Assembly (NCBI RefSeq): GCF_003858535.1
Contig: NZ_RQTJ01000031.1
Coordinates: forward strand, 1 to 34,215
Length of the DNA: 34,215 nucleotides
Reading direction: 5' to 3'
DNA from: Paenimyroides viscosum
GTDB lineage: Bacteria; Bacteroidota; Bacteroidia; Flavobacteriales; Flavobacteriaceae
Positions 7,851 to 15,097 of the stretch are shown here, piece after piece (positions within the stretch are counted from its first letter, which is position 1; every line of letters begins with the position of its first letter). Below the pieces are notes generated by a model that saw only the letters and a program-made list of their open reading frames with translations, was not told the DNA's origin and did not search any database. A program made the translations under genes and the position numbers.

Positions 7851-8072
7851 ATGGAAAAACTAGTAAACGATTTTAGTTTTGTACTTTTCTTCTGGCAAAT
7901 TATTCCGATTGCAATGGTTATTCCGTTTGTTTGGGCATGTGTGCTTTTAATTAAAAATCAAAGGGAAACTTCAATATCAAAAGCGGTATGGGTTGCTGCA
8001 TTTTTCTTTGTACCCATTGTTTCATCGCTTTTTTATATTATCAATTTTTATGTAAACCGTAGAAAATATTAA
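7851..8072 (+). CDS. Small PLDc_N-type membrane protein
   Basis: A 73-residue protein with two predicted membrane helices (about 9-34 and 45-67) joined by a short polar loop, ending in VNRRKY. The pattern FFWQIIPIAMVI ... WVAAFFFVPIVSSLFYIINF fits the phospholipase D N-terminal (PLDc_N) family of short two-helix proteins found alone in many bacteria. No catalytic domain follows. Its stop overlaps the convergent waaA stop by 4 bases. Function unknown. Confidence 0.7.
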   Translation: MEKLVNDFSFVLFFWQIIPIAMVIPFVWACVLLIKNQRETSISKAVWVAAFFFVPIVSSLFYIINFYVNRRKY

Positions 8073-9301
8073 ATATTTCTTTCAATAAAATCCATAATAA
8101 CTTTAGTAGCATTTTTATTTTTTAAAACAAATTCCAGATTTTTTATACCTAACTCATTTCGGTAATCAGCATCGGTAATTAATCGGTTAAAAGTGATGGA
8201 TAATTCTTCTGTATTATGCACAACCAAACAACTTCCTAATGCGACCAAATCTTTTGCTTCTTGAAATTTTGAATACTTCGGACCAATAACCACAGGTGTG
8301 CCGTAAGTTGCAGGTTCTAAAATATTGTGCAATCCGGTTTTAAAAGCACCGCCAACATAACCAATGTCAGCATAGGCGTAAATCTGCGTTAAAATACCAA
8401 TAGTGTCAATAATAAAAACATCGGCATTTTTCAATTCTTCTGTTTTGTAATTAGTGAATCGAACCGTTTTCTTATCAATTTTTGAGATCAATCGGGTAAT
8501 TTCTTCTTCCTTAATATTATGTGGCGCAATAATAAGTTTTACGTTTTCACTGTTATTTAAGTATGGCAGATAAATAGCTTCATCATCGACCCACGAACTG
8601 CCAATAACAATTGTTGTGGTGTTGTTTTTAAAATCAGCAATAAAATCTAGAGGTTGGGCGCGTTCAACAATTTGTGCAACACGGTCAAAACGAGTATCGC
8701 CATTTACAGTTGAGTTATTAAAGTCTATTGACTTAAGTAGTTGAGCAGATGCATCGTTCTGAACAAAAAAGTGATCGAAACTTTGCAATGCTTTTCTGTA
8801 AAAACCGCCGTACCACTTAAAGAACAATTGATTTTTTCGGAAAATTCCTGAAATTAAGTAAGTAGGTATGTTTCTGTTTTTAAGTTCGTACAGATAATTC
8901 GGCCAAAATTCATACTTTATAAAGAATACCATTTTAGGCTGAACAATATCTAAAAATCGCTTAACATTTTGCTTTGTATCTAACGGAAGGTAAATTGTAA
9001 TATCGGCAATTTTATTGTTCTTTCTGATTTCGAATCCCGACGGAGAAAAAAATGTCAGTAATAATTTGTATTCGGGATATTGTGCTTTGATTTCTTCCAT
9101 CACCGGCAAACCTTGTTCGTATTCGCCTAACGATGCCACATGAAACCAAATGTACTCTTGATTTTTATCAATCTGATTTTCTAAAACAGCAAACGATTGC
9201 TTTCTGCCATCGACAAACAATTTCATTTTCGGACTGAAAAATCGGGAAACAGGCAGCAAAAGTGCCGCTAAATTTATGCCTAACTGATAAAGAAAACCCA
9301 T
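8069..9301 (-). CDS. waaA: 3-deoxy-D-manno-octulosonic acid transferase
   Basis: A 410-residue GT30 glycosyltransferase that moves Kdo from CMP-Kdo to lipid A precursor at the inner membrane. An N-terminal membrane anchor (1-20) precedes WFHVASLGEYEQG, in which Glu60 is the position of the catalytic glutamate. Further family marks: LLTFFSPSGFE, FFIKYEFWPNYL, NGDTRFDR, and GGAFKTGLHNILEPATYGTPVVIGP near the C terminus, binding the nucleotide. The length is normal. It stands apart from other LPS genes; the aminotransferase about 1 kb away may also serve surface glycan synthesis. Confidence 0.95.
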   Translation of the reverse strand: MGFLYQLGINLAALLLPVSRFFSPKMKLFVDGRKQSFAVLENQIDKNQEYIWFHVASLGEYEQGLPVMEEIKAQYPEYKLLLTFFSPSGFEIRKNNKIADITIYLPLDTKQNVKRFLDIVQPKMVFFIKYEFWPNYLYELKNRNIPTYLISGIFRKNQLFFKWYGGFYRKALQSFDHFFVQNDASAQLLKSIDFNNSTVNGDTRFDRVAQIVERAQPLDFIADFKNNTTTIVIGSSWVDDEAIYLPYLNNSENVKLIIAPHNIKEEEITRLISKIDKKTVRFTNYKTEELKNADVFIIDTIGILTQIYAYADIGYVGGAFKTGLHNILEPATYGTPVVIGPKYSKFQEAKDLVALGSCLVVHNTEELSITFNRLITDADYRNELGIKNLEFVLKNKNATKVIMDFIERNI

Positions 9302-9379
9302 GAAAATTTATTATTGCTGTAAAAATACAAATAACCTTATAAATTGTCTTATGAAAAGAATTTAAAGATGGTAATTTAT

Positions 9380-9387
9380 TACATTTG
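9380..9387 (+). promoter_or_regulatory. -7 box upstream of DUF1569 gene
   Basis: TACATTTG matches TAnnTTTG fully, 16 bases before the ATG at 9404. No convincing -33 box is seen. Confidence 0.45.
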
Positions 9388-9403
9388 ATATAAAAATAAA
9401 ACA

Positions 9404-9862
9404 ATGATTAAGAACATTTTTACTGTTGATGTTACGAATGAAGTAATTAACAGAATCAACAATTTACAGCCTACAACCCAGCGCCAATGGGGAACAATGG
9501 ATGTTGCCCAAATGCTTGCGCATAGTAATGTACCGTATGCGTACACGTTTGAAACTGAAAAATTTAAAAAGCCGAATTTCTTCATGAAACTGATTTTTAA
9601 AAATTTCGTGAAGAAGATTGTTACAAGTCCAAAACCTTACAAACAAAACGAGCGAACTGCACCCGCATTCGTAATTGCCAATGAGCGTGATTTTGAGCTT
9701 GAAAAAAGCATCTTGATAGCAAACATTAATAAAGCACAACAATTAGGATCGACACATTTTGAAGGAAAAGAAAATTTTTCGTTCGGAAAAATGACTTCCG
9801 AAGAATGGAATACCATGTATTACAAACATTTAGATCATCACTTACGTAAGTTTAACGTTTAA
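9404..9862 (+). CDS. DUF1569 family protein (DinB-like)
   Basis: A 152-residue cytoplasmic protein of the DUF1569 family, related to DinB/YfiT-type four-helix bundles. His40 (MLAHSNVPY) and the C-terminal HLDHH cluster (His142, His145, His146) are placed like the metal-binding histidines of that fold. The reaction is unknown. It is followed after 10 bases by an SRPBCC gene, and the pair probably share a transcript from the TACATTTG box at 9380. Confidence 0.8.
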   Translation: MIKNIFTVDVTNEVINRINNLQPTTQRQWGTMDVAQMLAHSNVPYAYTFETEKFKKPNFFMKLIFKNFVKKIVTSPKPYKQNERTAPAFVIANERDFELEKSILIANINKAQQLGSTHFEGKENFSFGKMTSEEWNTMYYKHLDHHLRKFNV

Positions 9863-9872
9863 AAATAGTATT

Positions 9873-10334
9873 ATGGAAAAATTACAGTTTACAATTGATA
9901 TTCCAGCACCTGCACAACAAGTTTATGAAGCAATGCTTGGTTTGAACGATAAAAGCACTTACGAAAGTTGGGCTTCGGTTTTTAATCCAACATCAACTTA
10001 TGAGGGAAGCTGGAACAAAGGCGACAAGATTTATTTTATTGGTACCGATGAAAAAGGGGAGAAGTCAGGAATGATTTCTCAGGTAGAAGAAAATAATCCG
10101 GCAGTTTTTGTATCTGTTCGTCATTATGGTTTTGTTCACGGCGATACCGAAGTAACAACAGGTGAGCTAGTTGAAAAATGGGCGGGAGGTCATGAAAATT
10201 ATACGTTTATAGAGAATAAAGGCAGTACAAAAGTTACGGTTGATATTGATGTAATCGACGAATATTTAGATTTTTTTAAAAACATATATCCCAAAGCGTT
10301 AGAAGCTTTAAAAAATGTTGTTTTAAACGGCTAA
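9873..10334 (+). CDS. SRPBCC (START-like, AHSA1-type) protein
   Basis: A 153-residue single-domain helix-grip protein: MEKLQFTIDIPAPAQQVYEA at the N terminus is the usual first strand and helix of polyketide-cyclase/AHSA1-like proteins, and the last helix is FFKNIYPKALEALKN. These bind hydrophobic ligands; none can be named here. It lies 10 bases after the DUF1569 gene, a pairing that suggests joint expression. Confidence 0.8.
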   Translation: MEKLQFTIDIPAPAQQVYEAMLGLNDKSTYESWASVFNPTSTYEGSWNKGDKIYFIGTDEKGEKSGMISQVEENNPAVFVSVRHYGFVHGDTEVTTGELVEKWAGGHENYTFIENKGSTKVTVDIDVIDEYLDFFKNIYPKALEALKNVVLNG

Positions 10335-10372
10335 GTATTTTCATTTATTAAAATAAATTCAAGTGGTTTTTT

Positions 10373-10380
10373 TACCTTTG
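10373..10380 (+). promoter_or_regulatory. -7 box upstream of sugar aminotransferase gene
   Basis: TACCTTTG matches TAnnTTTG, 19 bases before the ATG at 10399. It supports that start over the in-frame GTG-like extension to 10363, which would include this promoter. Confidence 0.5.
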
Positions 10381-10398
10381 CGTATCAAATTTTCAACA

Positions 10399-11526
10399 AT
10401 GAAAAAACTACAAATGGTTGACTTAAAAAGTCAATACGAACATATAAAAGAAGAAATCAACGCTGGTATTCAGGAAGTGTTGGATACAACAACCTATATT
10501 AACGGACCAAAAGTCCATGAATTTCAAAAAAGTTTAGAGCAGTATTTGGGTGTTAAACACGTAATTCCTTGTGCCAACGGAACCGATGCCTTGCAAATTG
10601 CCATGATGGGCTTGGGTTTAAAACCGGGAGATGAGGTAATTACTGCCGATTTTACCTTTGCAGCAACTGTTGAAGTAGTTGCGTTGTTAGGATTAACTCC
10701 GGTTTTGGTTGATGTGGAAGAAGATACCATGAATATTTCTATCAATGCCATTAAAAAAGCCATTACAGCAAAAACCAAAGCCATTGTTCCGGTACATTTA
10801 TTTGGTCGTGCAGCCAATATGGATGCGATTATGGATTTGGCTAAAGAACATAATTTATTCGTTATTGAAGATAATGCACAGGCAATAGGAGCGAATTATA
10901 CATCAGCAAATGGTACTAAAACAAAAGTTGGTACTATTGGTCATGTGGGAGCGACTTCGTTTTTTCCTTCTAAAAATTTAGGATGTTACGGCGATGGTGG
11001 AGCTATTTTTACGAACGATGATGCATTGGCACATACTTTAAGAGGTATTGTAAACCACGGAATGTACGAGCGTTATCATCATGATGTGGTGGGAGTAAAT
11101 TCACGTTTAGATAGTATTCAGGCAGTGGTTTTAAATGCTAAATTACCAAAATTAGATACTTACGGACAAGCGCGTAGAAAAGCTGCAAAGGCTTATAACG
11201 ATGCTTTTTCTGTGAATGAAAATATTATTACGCCTGCATTTGATTTTGAAGGAGACGATCACGTGTTTCATCAATATGTAATGCGAATTACCAATGGCAA
11301 ACGTGATGCGTTATTGGCGCATTTGCAAGAAAAAGGAATACCGTGCGCTATTTATTACCCAATTCCGTTACACGTTCAAAAAGCGTATGCCGATGTACGT
11401 TACAACGATGCCGATTTTCCAATAACCAATAAATTATGTGCCGAAGTAATTGCCTTGCCTATGCACACCGAATTAGAAAAAGATCAGATTGATTTTATTA
11501 CAACCACTATTTTAAATTTTGTTTAA
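10399..11526 (+). CDS. DegT/DnrJ/EryC1/StrS-family PLP aminotransferase
   Basis: A 375-residue sugar aminotransferase. The PLP lysine is Lys192 in FFPSKNLGCYGDGG, and Asp158 in IEDNAQ contacts the pyridine nitrogen; GTDALQIA (61-68) binds phosphate. Members transfer an amino group from glutamate to nucleotide-linked keto-sugars for LPS, capsule or glycoprotein glycans. The particular sugar cannot be told from sequence. The start is ATG 10399, after a TACCTTTG box. No other nucleotide-sugar genes are next to it, so the pathway must be completed from elsewhere. Confidence 0.9.
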   Translation: MKKLQMVDLKSQYEHIKEEINAGIQEVLDTTTYINGPKVHEFQKSLEQYLGVKHVIPCANGTDALQIAMMGLGLKPGDEVITADFTFAATVEVVALLGLTPVLVDVEEDTMNISINAIKKAITAKTKAIVPVHLFGRAANMDAIMDLAKEHNLFVIEDNAQAIGANYTSANGTKTKVGTIGHVGATSFFPSKNLGCYGDGGAIFTNDDALAHTLRGIVNHGMYERYHHDVVGVNSRLDSIQAVVLNAKLPKLDTYGQARRKAAKAYNDAFSVNENIITPAFDFEGDDHVFHQYVMRITNGKRDALLAHLQEKGIPCAIYYPIPLHVQKAYADVRYNDADFPITNKLCAEVIALPMHTELEKDQIDFITTTILNFV

Positions 11527-11581
11527 GAATTTTTGCAGGTTGTATTATTTTTCTTAAATTGGAAAAAAATTTATTGTATTT

Positions 11582-11911
11582 ATGGGAAAATTTGAAGTAT
11601 CTAAAAGAAAAAACGAAGAGTTTCAATTTAATTTAAAAGCAACTAACGGGCAAATTATTTTATCAAGCGAAGGATATACCACCAAAGCTGCGTGCATGAA
11701 CGGTATTGAATCGGTTAAGAAAAATAGCCAAGACGAAAGTAAATTTGATGTTTTAGAATCTAAAAACGGCAAACACTATTTTAATCTAAAAGCTACCAAC
11801 GGACAAATCATCGGCTCAAGTCAGATGTATGAGTCATTGGCAGGCTGTCAAAACGGAGTGCAATCTGTAATGAACAATGCGCCTGAGGCAGAAATAGTAG
11901 AAGAATTATAG
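11582..11911 (+). CDS. YegP family protein (two DUF1508 repeats)
   Basis: A 109-residue protein made of two tandem DUF1508 units, about residues 4-48 and 55-99. Each contains FNLKATNGQII followed by S-S and a C-x-NG-x-x-SV helix. YegP-type proteins are small, conserved and of unknown function. It is a single transcript ended by the hairpin at 11931-11968. Confidence 0.9.
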   Translation: MGKFEVSKRKNEEFQFNLKATNGQIILSSEGYTTKAACMNGIESVKKNSQDESKFDVLESKNGKHYFNLKATNGQIIGSSQMYESLAGCQNGVQSVMNNAPEAEIVEEL

Positions 11912-11930
11912 AAACGAATTCTTAATACTT

Positions 11931-11968
11931 AAAACTCTGATAAGATTATTTATCAGAGTTTTTTTTAT
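11931..11968 (+). terminator. Terminator after YegP gene
   Basis: Arms ACTCTGATAA and TTATCAGAGT around a short loop, followed by eight T. Confidence 0.88.
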
Positions 11969-11982
11969 TTAATAAGCATTTT

Positions 11983-12014
11983 TTTGATTATTTGTATTGA
12001 TTTTATTATATTTA
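11983..12014 (+). promoter_or_regulatory. Possible promoter of dodecin-like gene
   Basis: TTTG (11983-11986), a 20-base spacer, then TATATTTA (12007-12014), which matches seven of eight -7 positions. The ATG follows 22 bases later. Confidence 0.5.
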
Positions 12015-12036
12015 AGAAATTTAAAATTAATTGTTC

Positions 12037-12237
12037 ATGGGAATTGTAAAAGTAATTGAAGTAATTGCACATTCAGAAGTAAGTTTTGACGATGCAGTAA
12101 AACAAGCGGTTGCGGAAGCATCTAAATCAGTAAGAAATATTGATTCTGTTTATGTGAAAGATATGAAATGTCACGTAAACGATGGGAAAATTACCACTTA
12201 CGGCGTTATTTGTAAAGTGTCTTTCCGAGTAGAATAA
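12037..12237 (+). CDS. Dodecin-like protein lacking flavin-clamp residues
   Basis: A 66-residue single-domain protein with the dodecin beta-alpha-beta-beta pattern: MGIVKVIEVIAHSE, a helix DDAVKQAVAEASKSV, NIDSVYVKD, then TTYGVICKVSF. Dodecins form dodecameric shells that hold flavins between a tryptophan and a glutamine. At the tryptophan position (D-W-F in the Thermus protein as I recall it) this one has Ser37, and at the Y-Q-V glutamine it has Gly56. The fold is kept but the flavin pocket seems altered. I start at ATG 12037 and not at the TTG two codons earlier. Confidence 0.88.
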   Translation: MGIVKVIEVIAHSEVSFDDAVKQAVAEASKSVRNIDSVYVKDMKCHVNDGKITTYGVICKVSFRVE

Positions 12238-12242
12238 AACAG

Positions 12243-12270
12243 AAAAATCCTCCATTTGGAGGATTTTTTG
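12243..12270. terminator. Bidirectional terminator between dodecin-like gene and cobC
   Basis: Arms AAATCCTCC and GGAGGATTT around ATTT, with A and T tracts on both sides, in a 34-base gap between convergent genes. Confidence 0.85.
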
Positions 12271-12271
12271 C

Positions 12272-12832
12272 TTATTTCTTTTGAATGATATAATCTTCAT
12301 CGCTACTTTTAGCTAAATGGAAATGAAAAACCTCTCCAAATCCGACAGGAATTTTAAACGCATTGCGTAACGGAATTTCTAATAAATACGCCCAAGTGCA
12401 ACGAATGATTCCTCCGTGGGTTACAATCAAAACTTTTTTGTAATCTTTAGCTCTTAATTCCTCTAAAAACGAAGTACATCGATGGTATAATCCTTCAAAA
12501 TTTTCTCCGTTTGGTGTAGAAACCGACACAAAATCATCGTACCAAGGTTGAATTTCATCTGTAGGAATGTCGTTCCAAGTTTTCATTTCCCAATCACCAA
12601 AGTGCATTTCTTTTAATCGATCATCAAAAATAATTTCCGAAGAAAAGGGCTCTGCTAATGTTTTACATCTTGATAACGGACTGCTGAACACTTGATCAAA
12701 ATCATTTGGTAAGTGATTTTTTAAAACAGCTAATTCCTCCTGAAAAGAATCAGCCAAAGCAACATCGGTTTGTCCGTAGCAAATTCCTTTTTCAACTGCT
12801 ACTTTTGTGTGTCGAATTATATAAACTTCCAT
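12272..12832 (-). CDS. cobC: Histidine phosphatase, probable alpha-ribazole phosphatase
   Basis: A 186-residue member of the histidine phosphatase superfamily. Catalytic RH at Arg7-His8 (YIIRHTKV), the GICYGQTD segment typical of CobC, SPLSRCKTLAEPF, and THGGIIR with the second histidine. In this place it would remove the 5' phosphate from alpha-ribazole phosphate or cobalamin phosphate in lower-ligand assembly. The frame is open to 12997, but the extra 55 residues are the cobS gene read in another frame; ATG 12832 gives a 16-base overlap with cobS and translational coupling. Last gene of the riboswitch-led operon. Confidence 0.88.
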   Translation of the reverse strand: MEVYIIRHTKVAVEKGICYGQTDVALADSFQEELAVLKNHLPNDFDQVFSSPLSRCKTLAEPFSSEIIFDDRLKEMHFGDWEMKTWNDIPTDEIQPWYDDFVSVSTPNGENFEGLYHRCTSFLEELRAKDYKKVLIVTHGGIIRCTWAYLLEIPLRNAFKIPVGFGEVFHFHLAKSSDEDYIIQKK

Positions 12833-13593
12833 AAAATAATAAATCCTAAATAAACCAACACTTCGGTAACTTGCTGAACGGTTCCTAAACAATCGCCTGT
12901 GTATCCGCCAATGTGTTTGTTGAAATACCAACCCAAATACGCTTTTCCTAAATAGGCAAATGGCAATATCAATAACATCCACGCGTTTTGAAACCAAAGA
13001 AAAGGCAATAAAGTAAATACTAATCCTACAAACAATGTTTTCTTAGGAAGTGCTTTATTTGCAATAGGTTTCGATTTGCTTTGATCGATATCCGTTACGT
13101 ATTGATGGGTATGAATCATTAAACCTGATAAATAACGACTGCTACTATGTGCGATTAATAAAACGACTAAAAAATCAAGGATTGAAGTTTCAGCCAAATG
13201 TTTCATGCTTAGATACTTTAGTAAGAACAACAATATAATTCCTACTACTCCGTAAGCACCAATCCGACTATCCTTCATAATCGTTAGGATTTTTTCTTTT
13301 CCGTATCCTCCGCCAAAACTATCGCAAACATCGGTAAATCCATCTTCGTGAAATGCACCGGTAAGTAAAACGCTACTGATCATCATCAATACCAAACAAA
13401 TATCCATTGGCAAAACGAAATGTAGAAGGTAAAATACCAAAGCGTTGATTCCGCCAACTACCCAACCTACCAAAGGGTAATACTTTTGCGATTGGTTCAT
13501 GATTTCCGATGAATAATCTAACCGAAACGGAATAGGAATGCGTGTGAAAAACATTAATGCCGTTAAAAAATAGGTGATTTCTTTTTTGATCAT
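12817..13593 (-). CDS. cobS: Adenosylcobinamide-GDP ribazoletransferase
   Basis: A 258-residue integral membrane enzyme that joins adenosylcobinamide-GDP with alpha-ribazole (phosphate). The family signature FHEDGFTDVCDSFGGG is at 81-96 with its acidic metal ligands, and GAYGVVGI follows; about six hydrophobic helices. It starts 3 bases after cobT ends and overlaps cobC by 16 bases, so the three are co-transcribed. cobU is absent here and must be elsewhere. Confidence 0.95.
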   Translation of the reverse strand: MIKKEITYFLTALMFFTRIPIPFRLDYSSEIMNQSQKYYPLVGWVVGGINALVFYLLHFVLPMDICLVLMMISSVLLTGAFHEDGFTDVCDSFGGGYGKEKILTIMKDSRIGAYGVVGIILLFLLKYLSMKHLAETSILDFLVVLLIAHSSSRYLSGLMIHTHQYVTDIDQSKSKPIANKALPKKTLFVGLVFTLLPFLWFQNAWMLLILPFAYLGKAYLGWYFNKHIGGYTGDCLGTVQQVTEVLVYLGFIILWKFI

Positions 13594-13596
13594 GGC

Positions 13597-14601
13597 TTAT
13601 TTGTTAGAAACACCAGCCGATTCAAAGCTCGCCATTTCATTTAAAAAGTTTACAGCACTTTGTATAATCGGGTAGGCAATAGCGCAACCTGTTCCTTCGC
13701 CAACGCGTAAGTTCAAGTCCAACAAAGCTTTTTGATTCATAGATTCTAAAAAGGCACGATGTCCGCTTTCATCCGAAACATGACAGAAAATGGCGCGATC
13801 AATAATTGTTGGTTCGATTGCCTTTGCAACAGCAAATGCAGCAGTAGCAATAAATCCGTCTACCATAATCAACATATTGTTTTTGTGCGCTTGTAACATA
13901 GCTCCACACATTTGTGCTACTTCAAAACCACCAAAGGTTTGCATAATTTCCAAAGGATCGGTAATGGTTCCATGAAAATCCATCACTTGTTTTAAAATGT
14001 TGGTTTTGTGTTGCAATTGTTCGTTGTTCATACCGGTACCGCGACCAATACATTCTTCAATCGGTTTTTGAAGAAGCGACGCCATAATTAATGAGGCCGA
14101 TGAGGTATTGCCAATGCCCATTTCGCCAAAACCGATGATGTTGGAACCTTTTTCAAAAGCTAGATTGACCATTTTGGCACTTTCGGCAAAACAAAAATCC
14201 AATTGCTCTTTGGTCATGGCTTTTTCGCGTAAGGCACTTTTGGTTCCGTAACCTGCTTTGGCTTTGATTAATTCTGGATGATCTTCGAAATCGAAATTAA
14301 CTCCAGCATCTACAATTTTAATAGCGATGTTGTTTTGTTTGCAAAATACGTTGATTGCTGCACCACCTTGTAAGAAATTCAGTACCATTTGAAAGGTAAC
14401 TTCTGGCGGATACGCACTTACACCGTCTTGAGCCAAACCGTGATCGGCAGCAAATACAATTTGGGTAGGATATTTTAATTGTGGAGTTAATGTGTTTTGA
14501 ATTTTAGCAATTTTAAACGCCAGTTGTTCTAAATACCCCAAAGCACCTAAAGGTTTGGTTTTAAGATCGATTTTTTGTTGGATTTGTTCTTCGAATGTCA
14601 T
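13597..14601 (-). CDS. cobT: Nicotinate-nucleotide--dimethylbenzimidazole phosphoribosyltransferase
   Basis: A 334-residue CobT that makes alpha-ribazole phosphate from nicotinate mononucleotide and a lower-ligand base. Visible signatures: KPLGALG near the N terminus, FAADHGLAQDGVSAYPPEVT, GEMGIGNTSSAS and, near the end, RVGEGTGCAIAYP, where Glu302 occupies the general-base position. The start is ATG 14601; an in-frame TTG at 14658 would add 19 unconserved residues. First gene of the operon, with a cobalamin riboswitch upstream, so expression should fall when cobalamin is plentiful. Confidence 0.95.
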   Translation of the reverse strand: MTFEEQIQQKIDLKTKPLGALGYLEQLAFKIAKIQNTLTPQLKYPTQIVFAADHGLAQDGVSAYPPEVTFQMVLNFLQGGAAINVFCKQNNIAIKIVDAGVNFDFEDHPELIKAKAGYGTKSALREKAMTKEQLDFCFAESAKMVNLAFEKGSNIIGFGEMGIGNTSSASLIMASLLQKPIEECIGRGTGMNNEQLQHKTNILKQVMDFHGTITDPLEIMQTFGGFEVAQMCGAMLQAHKNNMLIMVDGFIATAAFAVAKAIEPTIIDRAIFCHVSDESGHRAFLESMNQKALLDLNLRVGEGTGCAIAYPIIQSAVNFLNEMASFESAGVSNK

Positions 14602-14664
14602 GATTTTAAATAAAAAATCGCAACAGAAGTAGGAGTGAGGTGTAAAAATACAAATCAAACCATA

Positions 14665-14774
14665 GCTTCAATCGCGAAAGCATTTGTGATTAATTTTTAT
14701 ACAATGACCTGACTTTGATTTTGAATCATTACAGTTGCGCGACAGTTCAAGAATTGCACTTGATTCCTTGTATA
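14665..14774 (-). promoter_or_regulatory. Cobalamin riboswitch (compact form)
   Basis: On the minus strand, 14774 to 14698 holds the conserved core of the B12 riboswitch: GGAATCAAGTGCAATTC, then ACTGTCGCGCAACTGTAA (the B12 box), then AAAGTCAGGTCATTG. TATACAA at the start pairs with TTGTATA at the end as P1. A hairpin GCTT/AAGC at 14665-14681 has loop TCGCGATTG; its CGCGA can pair with TCGCG in the B12 box, as the L5-L13 kissing loop does. The form is short, with small peripheral stems. It lies 64 bases before cobT, and no clear intrinsic terminator follows, so control may act on translation. Confidence 0.88.
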
Positions 14775-14778
14775 GGGG

Positions 14779-14786
14779 CAAAGATA
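14779..14786 (-). promoter_or_regulatory. -7 box of the cob operon
   Basis: On the minus strand this reads TATCTTTG, a perfect TAnnTTTG. Transcription would start about five to seven bases on, at the first bases of the riboswitch P1 stem. Confidence 0.65.
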
Positions 14787-14852
14787 GGGTTTTATTTTAG
14801 ATTTGAGATATTAGAATTGAGATGTGAGAATTTTCTTTTTTGTAAAGCCGAG

Positions 14853-14874
14853 CTTGATTAACTGCGTTGAATCT
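14853..14874 (+). repeat. Intergenic direct repeat, copy 1 (22 bp)
   Basis: This 22-base unit recurs exactly at 14971-14992. Similar sequence continues for about 15 bases after each copy (TCAGATTTCATAATCT against TCGATTTCAGCATCT), so the true unit is longer and partly degraded. Confidence 0.85.
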
Positions 14875-14908
14875 CAGATTTCATAATCTTATAAAATTTT
14901 AATGTGCG

Positions 14909-14929
14909 ACCCTGAAACGAGTTCAGGGT
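14909..14929. repeat. Palindromic intergenic element
   Basis: ACCCTGAA, loop ACGAG, TTCAGGGT: a perfect 8-bp hairpin without a U run. It resembles short palindromic repeats that are scattered between genes in Flavobacterium genomes. It lies between the two copies of the 22-bp repeat. Confidence 0.7.
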
Positions 14930-14970
14930 GACAAAGATTATGTTTAAGTTGGTGTGGTATGGATGCTGAA

Positions 14971-14992
14971 CTTGATTAACTGCGTTGAATCT
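14971..14992 (+). repeat. Intergenic direct repeat, copy 2 (22 bp)
   Basis: Exact second copy of 14853-14874. Here the unit is framed by ATGCTGAA (14963-14970) and TTCAGCAT (14998-15005), an 8-bp inverted repeat enclosing it. In the first copy that frame is eroded. Confidence 0.85.
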
Positions 14993-15012
14993 TCGATTTC
15001 AGCATCTCATTA

Positions 15013-15021
15013 ATTTTGTAC
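15013..15021. repeat. Left 9-bp target site duplication of IS
   Basis: ATTTTGTAC directly before the left inverted end, repeated exactly at 16367-16375 after the right end. Confidence 0.9.
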
Positions 15022-15059
15022 CAATCCTGTCCTAAATAAAATTACGACATGTAAAAACC

Positions 15060-15093
15060 GACCATTTCATTGAGTTTACACCTTGAAATGGTC
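15060..15093 (-). terminator. Hairpin after transposase gene
   Basis: GACCATTTCA and TGAAATGGTC form a 10-bp stem around a 14-base loop, just past the transposase stop codon inside the IS. On the minus strand no long U run follows, so it may instead block read-through or be structural. Confidence 0.55.
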
Positions 15094-15097
15094 ATTT

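Noticed and set aside
12833..12997. N-terminal extension of cobC by 55 residues
   Set aside because: It is cobS sequence read in another frame; the conserved phosphatase motif starts at the ATG at 12832.
14602..14658. Upstream TTG start for cobT
   Set aside because: The 19 extra residues match nothing in CobT, and the region is the riboswitch-to-gene leader.
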